A DNA stretch of 64,000 nucleotides from the NCBI RefSeq assembly GCF_030408435.1, contig NZ_CP047046.1, positions 602,572 to 666,571 of the forward strand, in the 5' to 3' direction. This DNA comes from Corynebacterium auriscanis. Lineage in GTDB: Bacteria > Actinomycetota > Actinomycetes > Mycobacteriales > Mycobacteriaceae. Every line of letters begins with the position of its first letter. Position 1 is the stretch's first letter. The translations under genes were made by a program, and so were the position numbers. Of this stretch, positions 55,071 through 63,616 are shown piece by piece. The notes beneath the pieces are model-generated. The model saw only the letters and a program-made list of their open reading frames with translations. It did not search any database and was not told the DNA's origin.

Positions 55071-56702
55071 TCAGTTAATTTTGGCGGACTTGCCCGCCCA
55101 GGCCTCCTCACGCAACGCATTCTTTCGAACCTTCCCCGTTGAGGTTCGGGGTAGCTCGTCTAAGATCACGATGTCTCGCGGCACCTTGTAACCGGCAATG
55201 CGTGCACGACAGTGTGCAATGACGGCCTCGCCGACGGCGTCGTGATCAGCAGATTGGGCTTCCGGTCGTAGCACCACAAAAGCTCGCGGGCGCTCACCCC
55301 ACTTGTCATCGGGTACACCGACGACCGCGCAATCTGAGACATCGGGGTAGCTGACAATGGCCTGTTCGACCTCGATCGTCGAGATATTCTCGCCACCACT
55401 GACCACCACATCCTTCGCGCGGTCAAGCAGCTGAATGTAGCCGTCCGGATGCTTCACACCGAGGTCGCCCGTATGGAAAAAACCGCCTCGGAACGCAATG
55501 TCCGTGGCTTCGTCATCATTGAAGTAACCGGCCATAATGCCGTTTCCGCGCATGACGATTTCGCCCATGGTTTTGCCGTCGCTGGGTACTTCTTCGATTG
55601 TTGGGTCGTCGTCCGTGGTTTCTTTGACTACCAGTACCTCTTCGTTGGTAATCAAGGGCACTCCTTGCCGGGCTTTTAAAACGGCTCGACGCCGCACTGT
55701 CATATCCGACCATTCTGGCTGGGGCTCACAGACAGTGTAGGGGCCGTAAAACTCAGTCAATCCGTACACGTGTGTGACTTCCACACCGAGGTTTTCGCAA
55801 CGGGTGATAATGGTGGGGCTTGGGGGAGCGCCTGCCGTGACAATGCGCAGGTTCTTTACACGGCGTTTGTTGTCATCATCAACCAGGGTGGTGAGCACCG
55901 CAGGTGCACCGCACATGTGGGTGACGTGTTCTTCGCTGATGAGGCGCCACATTTCCGGGCCACGTACTGCGCGCAGGGCAATCTGTGTGGCGGCTACCGC
56001 CATCGTTGCCCATCCAGTGCACCACCCGGAACAGTGGAACATGGGGAGTGTCCACAGATACACGCTGTTGGTATCGAACTTTTGGGCACTTACTTCGCCA
56101 AGCGCGTTCAGGTACGCGCCACGGTGGGTATAGACCACACCCTTGGGTTTGCCCGTGGTGCCGGAGGTGTAATTCAGTGCGATCGGATCGTTCTCATTGA
56201 CCACGGCAAACGGTAGGTCCGGGCCGGATCGGTGGGGATCCGAGAAAGCGCTGACGCTGGGGAAGTCGCCCGGTTGAGACCCATCGGCTTCGGGAATCTC
56301 TAGGAAAATAATATCCGCTGGCAGGTCGGCTTTGACTGCATTGAGCAAGTCGGCAGTCCCCAGGAGGATATTGAACCCGGAATGCTGCTGGATATACGCA
56401 ACTTCGGCGGGGGCCAACCGGGTATTGATAGCCACGATCACCCCTTGAGCCAGGGGAACCCCGAATTGGGCTAGTAGAGCTTCGTAGCTATTAGGTGCTA
56501 AAACACCTACGCGGTCACCCTTGTTGAGCCCACTGGCTTGTAGGGCCCGGGCAAGCGCTTGGGCGTCGTTACGAAATTCCTCAAACGTGATCCTCCGCGA
56601 GCCATCGATGCAGGCAGTGGATTGAGGAAAGGTGGCGGCACTGCGCTCGAGGAAGCGCAGTGGAGTGAGGGGAACACTTAGTCCAGAACGATTAGTTTCC
56701 AT
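55071..56702 (-). CDS. AMP-forming acyl-CoA synthetase
   Basis: A 543-residue ligase that activates a fatty or other carboxylic acid to its CoA ester. Motifs: NYTSGTTGKPKGVVYTHRGA for ATP binding, VYGLTEFYGPYT, FHTGDLGVKHPDGYIQLLDRAKDVVVSGGENIS, and PRTSTGKVRKNALR with the catalytic lysine. It resembles medium-chain or FadD-type ligases. TAACAT lies 6 nt before the ATG, so the mRNA may be leaderless. The GCS2-type ligase gene starts 22 bp downstream. Confidence 0.9.
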   Translation of the reverse strand: METNRSGLSVPLTPLRFLERSAATFPQSTACIDGSRRITFEEFRNDAQALARALQASGLNKGDRVGVLAPNSYEALLAQFGVPLAQGVIVAINTRLAPAEVAYIQQHSGFNILLGTADLLNAVKADLPADIIFLEIPEADGSQPGDFPSVSAFSDPHRSGPDLPFAVVNENDPIALNYTSGTTGKPKGVVYTHRGAYLNALGEVSAQKFDTNSVYLWTLPMFHCSGWCTGWATMAVAATQIALRAVRGPEMWRLISEEHVTHMCGAPAVLTTLVDDDNKRRVKNLRIVTAGAPPSPTIITRCENLGVEVTHVYGLTEFYGPYTVCEPQPEWSDMTVRRRAVLKARQGVPLITNEEVLVVKETTDDDPTIEEVPSDGKTMGEIVMRGNGIMAGYFNDDEATDIAFRGGFFHTGDLGVKHPDGYIQLLDRAKDVVVSGGENISTIEVEQAIVSYPDVSDCAVVGVPDDKWGERPRAFVVLRPEAQSADHDAVGEAVIAHCRARIAGYKVPRDIVILDELPRTSTGKVRKNALREEAWAGKSAKIN

Positions 56703-56826
56703 AGGGAAATGTTAAATGGCTGTTCGGGAATTGTGGCCCTAATGCGGAAAATGCTCGGGGCCGTTTCACTTGTTGGCCCGATGCTCTGTGTTGGTGGAGC
56801 GAGCACACTTGCTGCTTACTCGGCTT

Positions 56827-58338
56827 CTATTCTGAGCCCCGAATCTCGCGAGCTTTGCCTGCGTTCGGCGCGGTTGCAACGTCGGCCCGCCACGGATTGT
56901 CGGTGTTGATAAGGAACTCGTCCACAGACTCGGGAGTGGCGCGAAGCGTGGGATCAAAGGCGAGGTAGGCCTTCGTCTCTTTGGCTATGAGCCCAGAGAG
57001 AATGAGTAGACCCACCAGGTTTGGCAGGGCCATGAGGCCGTTGGCGATGTCCGCAAGCGTCCAAGCCAGGCTGAGTTCAGTGGTCGCACCCACAAAAACC
57101 ACGCACGTGAAGATCATGCGGTAAGGCAGGGAGGCCCACAGGCCCAGCGCACGTTCGGCGTTGCGCTCACCATAGTAGGACCAGCCCAAGATCGTGGAGA
57201 ACGCGAAGAACACCACGGAGACCGACACGATCGTGCCGCCCCAGTCCGCACCAATTCCTGCGCGGAATGCGTCGGCAGTCATGGTGCCCGCAGATTCCTT
57301 GCCGTTGGTCCACACACCGGTCGTTACGATAACTAGCCCGGTCATGGTGACCACGATGATGGTGTCGATGAAGGTTTGAGTCATAGAGACCAGGCCCTGG
57401 CGAACCGGGTGCGTAGTTTTCGCAGCCGCGGCGGCGATAGCGGCCGAACCCATGCCGGATTCGTTGGAGAAGATGCCGCGGGCCACACCCATTTGCAGTG
57501 CCACGATGATTGCGGCACCAGCAAAACCGCCGGTCGCGGCGGTGCCGGAGAATGCATCCGAGAAGATTTGCGCAAATGCGCTCGGAACCTGATCCACGTG
57601 CATGGCCAACACAATGAATCCACCGACTAGGTAGATGATGATCATCAGCGGAACGAAGGCGGAGGTGACTTTACCGATGGTCTCGATGCCTCCCAGCAAA
57701 ACCGCTCCGACCAGTACGAACATCACTACACCGGTGACCCAGGGATCGACATTGAACGTATCCTTCAGCCCGGCGGCCACGGCGTTGGCCTGGGTGAGGT
57801 TACCAATGCCAAACGAAGCGATAATCGCAGCGATGGTGAAGAACCATGCCAGGAACTTGCCCAATCCACCCCGGATGCCGTACTCCAAGTACCGCTGCGG
57901 ACCGCCGGAAATTTTGCCGTTTGCATCGGATGTGCGGAAGCGAACCCCCAGGAAGGCCTCCGAGTACTTCGAGGCCATACCCACGAGGCCGGTCACCCAC
58001 ATCCAGAACAATGCCCCGGGGCCACCGATCGACAGGGCGGTAGCAACACCGACAATGTTGCCCACACCAACGGTTGCGGCCAGCGCCGTGGTGAGTGCTT
58101 GATATTGGGAAATATCACCGGCTCCACCCTCGTCATTCCGGTCGACGAGTCCGTGGCGTAAAGCTACAAAAAGATACCGAAATTGTATGCCCGCCAGACG
58201 GATAGTGAGAACTAAACCTGCGCCAAGAAGAAGGGGAATGAGGAAAAACTGACCCCAAACAAAACTGTCAATAGTTTCTAAGCTCTCAGCGAAGCTTGCC
58301 TGATATGAAACGTCAACCATGCGAAAAAGGTACTGCAT
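56827..58338 (-). CDS. Alanine/glycine:cation symporter (AGCS family)
   Basis: A 503-residue sodium-coupled amino-acid importer with about 10-11 membrane segments. Family signatures include GAGDISQYQALTTALAATVGVGNIVGVATAL, GGPGALFWMWVTGLVGMASKYSEAFLGVRFR and FSNESGMGSAAIAAAAAKT. No SD stands before the ATG at 58338; an in-frame ATG at 58320 has TACCTT 6 nt upstream and may be the true leaderless start. The C-terminal 40 residues are cytosolic and charged. Confidence 0.9.
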   Translation of the reverse strand: MQYLFRMVDVSYQASFAESLETIDSFVWGQFFLIPLLLGAGLVLTIRLAGIQFRYLFVALRHGLVDRNDEGGAGDISQYQALTTALAATVGVGNIVGVATALSIGGPGALFWMWVTGLVGMASKYSEAFLGVRFRTSDANGKISGGPQRYLEYGIRGGLGKFLAWFFTIAAIIASFGIGNLTQANAVAAGLKDTFNVDPWVTGVVMFVLVGAVLLGGIETIGKVTSAFVPLMIIIYLVGGFIVLAMHVDQVPSAFAQIFSDAFSGTAATGGFAGAAIIVALQMGVARGIFSNESGMGSAAIAAAAAKTTHPVRQGLVSMTQTFIDTIIVVTMTGLVIVTTGVWTNGKESAGTMTADAFRAGIGADWGGTIVSVSVVFFAFSTILGWSYYGERNAERALGLWASLPYRMIFTCVVFVGATTELSLAWTLADIANGLMALPNLVGLLILSGLIAKETKAYLAFDPTLRATPESVDEFLINTDNPWRADVATAPNAGKAREIRGSE

Positions 58339-58761
58339 GGAGCTAGATATTTAGTTTGATTTGCGGATTTTGGCGCAAATTGGACGTAGTTGGGGGAGGG
58401 TCCTTGCCCCCTCGTGCTGGTCGCTCGGGTGTGTGCTGGTCGCCCGGGTGCGTGCTGGTCGCTCGCGCGTGATTACCGGTCGCTCGTGCGTGTGCTGGTA
58501 GCTCGCGCGTGATTACCGGTCGTGGAAAAGAGAACGTGTTATGTCGAAGACAAAGGAACCTGATCATCACCCACCCCCTTTTGTAGTGCCTAGAGCTGCT
58601 CCCACACAGCAAGAGCCCCCATGATATTGCACTCTATTAGTTAAGAGGTGCGCATCTTTTTCTCGGCAACATCGCGCCGGAAAGATTCGTCCCGCTTTGA
58701 ACTGCCCTATCAACCCGGTCGCAACGCCTATGGCGCGACCAACTTTTCGAGGAGCACGATC
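58339..58761. other. Intergenic region with 19-bp array
   Basis: No gene. 58414-58525 is a degenerate tandem array. The pgm promoter and leader lie in the remaining 200 bp; the frame of pgm is open back to 58648 but the SD fixes the start at 58762. Confidence 0.6.
58414..58525 (+). repeat. Tandem array of 19- and 21-bp units
   Basis: Four GTGCTGGTMGCYCGSGYGY units of 19 bp at 58414, 58433, 58452 and 58492, interleaved with GATTACCGGTCG-containing units at 58471 and 58511. Confidence 0.85.
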
Positions 58762-60504
58762 ATGCACCCACGCGCCGGACAACCTGCTACGCCTGCAGAT
58801 TTGGAAGATATCCCAGCCCTGTTGGAGGCCTATCATTCCGTACATCCCGATGCCTCCGACCCTGCTCAGCGTGTCACCTTCGGAACTTCGGGTCACCGGG
58901 GCAGTTCCTTCGACGGCGCGTTTAACGAGGATCACATCGCGGCTACTACCCAAGCGATCGTAGATTATCGTACGGAGCAGGGTATCCGTGGCCCGGTGTT
59001 TATTGGCCGTGATCCGCATGCTTTGTCGGAGCCAGCCCAGGCCACCGCGCTTGAGGTCCTAGCGGGCAATGGAGTGGACGTTCGGGTGGATTCCAACGAC
59101 GGCTTCGTGCCCACCCCTGCCATTAGTTTCGCCATTCTGGAGCACAACAAGGCGCTACCGGGTGGGCCTACGGGTACCGACGCCGCTAGGGCAGACGGCA
59201 TCGTCATCACTCCGTCCCACAACCCGCCACGTGACGGTGGCTTTAAGTACAATCCGCCGACGGGCGGCCCGGCTGATACGACCGCCACGGAGTGGATTGC
59301 CGCTCGGGCCAACGACTACCTGGACGGCAAGCTGGACCAGATCAAACGCTCCACCAGCACCAATACTTTCGTCAAGCATGACTTCTGCGGGCTATACGTC
59401 GATAGCCTCCCAGAGGTCATCGACATGGAGACGATCAAGAACGCTGGTGTGCGCATTGGGGCAGATCCGATGGGGGGAGCTTCGGTGGAGTACTGGCAGC
59501 GCATCGCGGATGTTCACGGCTTGAACTTGACCGTTGTGAACCCGAAAGTGGACCCAGCCTTTGGCTTCATGACGTTGGATAGTGACGGCAAGATCCGCAT
59601 GGATTGCTCCTCGCCTTACGCGATGGCATCCCTAGTTAACGCTGTCAGCGGCGGGCAACAGGTTGGACAGGCTGCCGTTCAGGCCGCCGCAGCCGATGGG
59701 CAGGGCGCGGGCGCAGTATCCATCGACGCGCGCTCGCCGGGTCAGCCGGCATTCGATATTGCTACGGGTAACGACGCGGACTCGGATCGCCACGGAATTG
59801 TCACGCCAGATGCCGGGTTGATGAATCCCAATCACTACCTGTCAGTGGCCATTGACTACCTGCTGGGGCACCGAAACGGATGGCCCAAGGGGGCGTCGGT
59901 CGGTAAAACTCTGGTGAGCTCGCAGATGATTGACCGGGTGGTAGCAGCGCATGAGACAAACCTCATGGAGGTGCCAGTGGGGTTTAAGTGGTTTGTGCCC
60001 GGCCTGGTGGATGGCAGTGTGGTGTTCGGTGGCGAAGAATCTGCCGGTGCAAGCTTCCTGCGTTTCGATGGCACGGTGTGGTCAACGGATAAGGACGGAA
60101 TCATTGCTGACCTGCTGGCATCAGAAATCCTGGCTGTCACCGGTGAATCCCCATCGCAGCGGTATAGCGACCTGATCGAGAAATTCGGCTCACCTGCGTA
60201 CACCCGAATTGACGCGCCGGCGAACCGCGAGCAGAAGGCGCGTTTGAAAGCACTGAGCTCCCAAGACGTAACGCAGTCTGAACTGGCGGGGGAGAAAATC
60301 ACCAACGTGATGACTACCGCGCCGGGTAATGATGCGCCAATCGGTGGTGTGAAGGTGACCACTGAGAACGCGTGGTTCGCTGCGCGGCCTTCCGGCACTG
60401 AGGACAAGTACAAGATCTACGCGGAGTCCATGGCGGGCGATGAGCACTTGCAACAGGTTGTGGAGGAGGCCCAAGCAGTGGTTGACTCCGTATTGGGTTC
60501 TTAA
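58762..60504 (+). CDS. pgm: Phosphoglucomutase (alpha-D-glucose-1,6-bisphosphate dependent)
   Basis: Interconverts glucose-1- and glucose-6-phosphate, linking glycolysis to glycogen and envelope sugars. The 580-residue product has FGTSGHRGSSFDGAFNEDHI, the phosphoserine S152 in TPSHNPPRDGG, the metal loop DADSDRHG and the sugar-binding GGEESAGASF, matching E. coli-type Pgm. SD GAGGAG is 8 nt before the ATG at 58762; the open frame upstream lacks a better site. Confidence 0.95.
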   Translation: MHPRAGQPATPADLEDIPALLEAYHSVHPDASDPAQRVTFGTSGHRGSSFDGAFNEDHIAATTQAIVDYRTEQGIRGPVFIGRDPHALSEPAQATALEVLAGNGVDVRVDSNDGFVPTPAISFAILEHNKALPGGPTGTDAARADGIVITPSHNPPRDGGFKYNPPTGGPADTTATEWIAARANDYLDGKLDQIKRSTSTNTFVKHDFCGLYVDSLPEVIDMETIKNAGVRIGADPMGGASVEYWQRIADVHGLNLTVVNPKVDPAFGFMTLDSDGKIRMDCSSPYAMASLVNAVSGGQQVGQAAVQAAAADGQGAGAVSIDARSPGQPAFDIATGNDADSDRHGIVTPDAGLMNPNHYLSVAIDYLLGHRNGWPKGASVGKTLVSSQMIDRVVAAHETNLMEVPVGFKWFVPGLVDGSVVFGGEESAGASFLRFDGTVWSTDKDGIIADLLASEILAVTGESPSQRYSDLIEKFGSPAYTRIDAPANREQKARLKALSSQDVTQSELAGEKITNVMTTAPGNDAPIGGVKVTTENAWFAARPSGTEDKYKIYAESMAGDEHLQQVVEEAQAVVDSVLGS

Positions 60505-60598
60505 TTGGGTGCTTAAACGGGCGTTTGGATGTTGGGGGTCGGGCGTCAGCTACGCCGAGCGAGGTTCGCCCTTAAGGCTCGTGCTGGGCGTAGTAGGT

Positions 60599-60856
60599 CT
60601 AAAAGGCTCCGAATGGCCCTTGTGCTGCACGTTTCGACTGTGAAATTGCTGTGTCGGTGGCGCGCCAGATTGCTAGTTGGCTGTCAATAGCGCAGTTCAA
60701 ACGCAAATCATTAGAGATTTGTGGGGGCAGGTCGTTAAAGTAGAGCATTGTTGTATTGAGCACATGCCCCTCTACAAAATGGTTCATTACCACGGTGAAC
60801 GATAATTCTGTCGGAGTGCGGGCGCATCGAAATGCGAGCCGACCTCCGTAGATCAT
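60599..60856 (-). CDS. Small hypothetical protein, doubtful
   Basis: An 85-codon frame from an ATG at about 60856 (the frame is open to a TTG at 60901), reading MIYGGRLAFRCARTP and continuing without low complexity. AAAGG lies only 2 nt before the ATG, which is too close. No family recognised, and the composition is not strongly coding. Kept only because it is the best candidate in a 400-bp gap between pgm and the DsbA-like gene. Confidence 0.2.
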   Translation of the reverse strand: MIYGGRLAFRCARTPTELSFTVVMNHFVEGHVLNTTMLYFNDLPPQISNDLRLNCAIDSQLAIWRATDTAISQSKRAAQGPFGAF

Positions 60857-60907
60857 GACCTTTGTTACCGGGGCATGAAAGCGACAGCTGTGAAAGGACA
60901 ATCCTAA

Positions 60908-61672
60908 GTGAGTCAGCAGATCAAAGCCCCGAATAGCCGGGGTGGAAGCGGTTTTATCTGGGTGATCGTTGCGATTTTAGCCATCGCTGCGGTTGTTATT
61001 GGTCTCTTCGTATGGAAGCAGAGCACGAAAAATACGATCGCGGAGGATATGCCGCAACAGGAAGCCAACTTTACGGTCTCGGCAAACGACGGTGCGGTGA
61101 CGCTCGCTTCGGACAAGGTGAAAAAGGACGCGCCAACGGTCGAGATTTTCTCCGACTTCTCCTGCCCTCACTGCGCCGATTTGGTTGAAGCGGATCACGA
61201 GGACGTTCACAAGGCCGTCACCGATGGTGATGTCAAGGTAGTGTATCGCTTCCTGAATATCCTGGACCAGAAGCCAGGTGGGTCCTCCACTCGCGGTGGC
61301 GCGGTGGCTTACGCGATCGCTAAGACCGGAAACGCCAAGGCATTCTGGAATATGCACGACAAGATGTTCATGGATCAGCCAGAAGTTGCACGTACGTGGA
61401 ACTGGGAGGAACTGGGCAAGGCTGCCGAGGCCTACGATGTGGATCCTGCTCTGGTTGAAAAGATCAAGAAGGGGGAAGTTCAAGACGAGGCTCTTCCGGT
61501 CTTTGAAGGCAACGCCAAGATTCTGACCGACCGAGGTGCCCAAGTGTCTACTCCGCAGGTGTTCGCCAACGGTAAGCCGTACGAGCTGAAGTCCGATGGC
61601 GGCCAGAAGCCACTGTCGTGGGTTCCGGATCTGGTCTGGAACAAGGGCGGGAACAACGGCGAAAAGAAGTAA
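60908..61672 (+). CDS. Membrane-anchored DsbA-family thiol oxidoreductase
   Basis: A 254-residue protein with a cytosolic tail of about 16 residues, one membrane segment (17-40: FIWVIVAILAIAAVVIGLFVW) and an extracytoplasmic thioredoxin-fold domain. The active site is C86-P-H-C89 in FSDFSCPHCADL, and STPQVFANG supplies the cis-proline. Such proteins form disulfides in exported proteins of actinobacteria. The start is the GTG at 60908 with AAAGGA upstream. Confidence 0.88.
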   Translation: MSQQIKAPNSRGGSGFIWVIVAILAIAAVVIGLFVWKQSTKNTIAEDMPQQEANFTVSANDGAVTLASDKVKKDAPTVEIFSDFSCPHCADLVEADHEDVHKAVTDGDVKVVYRFLNILDQKPGGSSTRGGAVAYAIAKTGNAKAFWNMHDKMFMDQPEVARTWNWEELGKAAEAYDVDPALVEKIKKGEVQDEALPVFEGNAKILTDRGAQVSTPQVFANGKPYELKSDGGQKPLSWVPDLVWNKGGNNGEKK

Positions 61673-61949
61673 ACCGCGCTGATCAACTGGAGTCGCCAAA
61701 GAGTTCGAGGAGCCACTAATCGCGGTCGCTAGAGCATGCCCGATGCCGGGGCACAGTGACCTCGAAAGCAAGACGCAGTGACCTCGAAACATAGCGGCTC
61801 TAAAAGAACGCGGATGACCTCTGCTCGATCCGTCCGTTCTCGCCGCGGGATTATTCCCGGCGACCTGCGGATTTGGTTAGCTCGAGAGCGATCGGGTAGC
61901 TTTAAATCCGTTCGCTTCTCCATGGAGAACGCGTTAACGCAAACTATGC

Positions 61950-62025
61950 GGGGCTATGGCGCAGCTGGTAGCGCACCACACTGGCAGTGTGGGGGTCACG
62001 GGTTCGAGTCCCGTTAGCTCCACCA
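61950..62025 (+). tRNA. tRNA-Ala (anticodon GGC)
   Basis: GGGGCTA pairs with TAGCTCC; anticodon stem CCACA/TGTGG with loop CTGGCAG gives GGC, reading GCC and GCT. The T-arm is CGGGTTCGAGTCCCG. CCA is encoded (62023-62025). Confidence 0.96.
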
Positions 62026-62428
62026 ATCGCATTTCCCCAGTTCATTTACGAGCTGGGGTTTTGTCGTATCTAAGTAGTTGGAGCTGTGGTATTTACGCAG
62101 TTAGAGCTCCAGCCTCGTAGTGGATTGCGGGAGGTACTATCGCTCGCTTATCTGGCAAAGATGAGGCAATGTTTGGGGTGCAAAATCGGGGGAGTTTCTG
62201 TACTGCAAGCGGGATCAATTATTTTGACCGTCGCAAAATGGCTCAATCACCAAACCGCAATTGAATTCAATTTTCATTAGGTAGCAGAGTTGATATTAAA
62301 ATAGGGCCAATTGCCGACTTCATTGTTTTGGGTTGTGAAATAGATCCAATATGGTTAGTATTGTGTTCCAAATTACTTCTGAGTGGAAATTATTATTCAC
62401 TCGTGCGACGTATTTAAGGAGATGAACA
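62026..62428. other. AT-rich region between tRNA-Ala and the alcohol dehydrogenase
   Basis: No gene. The terminator of tRNA-Ala stands at 62035-62062. The rest is AT-richer than its surroundings. At 62381-62402, GAGTG and CACTC are separated by an AT-rich 12-bp core about 27 bp before the next gene, a possible operator. Confidence 0.5.
62035..62062 (+). terminator. Terminator of tRNA-Ala
   Basis: CCCCAG (62035-62040) pairs with CTGGGG (62053-62058), followed by TTTTG, the same stem as at ssrA. Confidence 0.9.
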
Positions 62429-63484
62429 ATGAAGGCAATGGTCTACCGTGGCCCAGGGAAGCCCAGTTGGGAAGACGTTCCGGAGCCAGAGCTGCAGCAC
62501 CCCACCGACGTCATTGGAAAAATGCTCACCACCACCATCTGTGGAACTGATCTTCATATCCTCAAGGGGGATGTCCCAGCGGTCGAGGATGGCAGAATCC
62601 TCGGGCACGAGGGAATTGCGGAAATCACCGAGGTTGGTGAAGCAGTCACTGAACTGAAAGTCGGCGACAAAGTTATTGTTTCGGCTGTTACGTCGTGTGG
62701 AAAGTGCTCAAACTGCCGCAAGCATCTACAGAGCCACTGCCTTGCTGACGAGGGAGCTTCCGGAATTGGCTGGATTTTCGGGCACCTGATCGATGGAACC
62801 CAAGCTGAATATGTCCGCATTCCATTCGCGGAAAGCTCGGTTCAAAAGCTTCCTGAGGGCGTTTCCCCAGAGGACGCAACGATGATCAGCGACATTTTGC
62901 CGACCGGGCACGAACTCGGGATCCTCAACGGCAAGGTGAAGGCCGGAGATGTGGTAGTAGTCATCGGCGCTGGCCCAGTTGGTCTAGCCGCTATTACGGC
63001 GTCTCAACTCTATGGTCCAAGCCGCGTCATCGCAGTAGATCTGGATCCCAACCGTATTGAGCAAGCGAAGAAGTTCGGGGCTACTGACGGGGTGCTCTCT
63101 TCTGATGATGATTGGAAGCAGCAGGTCATGGGCATGACCGACGGTCTCGGCGTGGATGTCGCTATCGAGGCTGTGGGAATCCCCGCAACGTGGAATATGT
63201 GTCTCGAAGTTGTTCGGGCAGGCGGCCACATTGCCAACGTCGGTGTACATGGGACAGCGGTCGAGTTGCCGCTGCAAGATCTGTGGATTGAAAATCTCAC
63301 CATCACCACTGGGCTAGTCAATACCGATTCTGCCCCGATGCTGACTAAGCTGCTTGCTCAGCGCAGGATTGACGTCTCTGGTTTCATTAGCCACCGATTC
63401 ACGTTTGATGAATTCGAGGAGGCATACGAAGTATTCACCAATGCCGCAGAAACTAAGGCGCTGAAAGTCATCATCAATTCCTAA
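62429..63484 (+). CDS. Zinc-dependent alcohol dehydrogenase (MDR family)
   Basis: A 351-residue medium-chain dehydrogenase. Catalytic zinc ligands include C38 (TICGTDLH) and H60-E61 (GHEG). The structural zinc site is C90, C93, C96 and C104 in CGKCSNCRKHLQSHC. The NAD-binding motif VIGAGPVGLAAI lies near residue 175. It looks like the zinc-type dehydrogenases acting on short secondary alcohols (isopropanol/2,3-butanediol type), but the substrate is unknown. A strong AAGGAG precedes the ATG. The AT-rich upstream region suggests individual regulation. Confidence 0.9.
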   Translation: MKAMVYRGPGKPSWEDVPEPELQHPTDVIGKMLTTTICGTDLHILKGDVPAVEDGRILGHEGIAEITEVGEAVTELKVGDKVIVSAVTSCGKCSNCRKHLQSHCLADEGASGIGWIFGHLIDGTQAEYVRIPFAESSVQKLPEGVSPEDATMISDILPTGHELGILNGKVKAGDVVVVIGAGPVGLAAITASQLYGPSRVIAVDLDPNRIEQAKKFGATDGVLSSDDDWKQQVMGMTDGLGVDVAIEAVGIPATWNMCLEVVRAGGHIANVGVHGTAVELPLQDLWIENLTITTGLVNTDSAPMLTKLLAQRRIDVSGFISHRFTFDEFEEAYEVFTNAAETKALKVIINS

Positions 63485-63543
63485 AACAGTCCTGCAACAA
63501 ACTGAATGTGGCGTGGAAGTGATACTCCCGGTCAGTTGGCCTA

Positions 63544-63588
63544 GCACCCCTGGTACGCCAGCGACGGTTGGTACTACCGGGGTGTGCG
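63544..63588. terminator. Hairpin between convergent genes
   Basis: GCACCCC-TGGTA pairs with TACC-GGGGTGTGC with small bulges, between the dehydrogenase and the convergent regulator gene. No strong T-run. Confidence 0.4.
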
Positions 63589-63616
63589 TGGAACACATCG
63601 CCGGTGCCGGGAGCGC

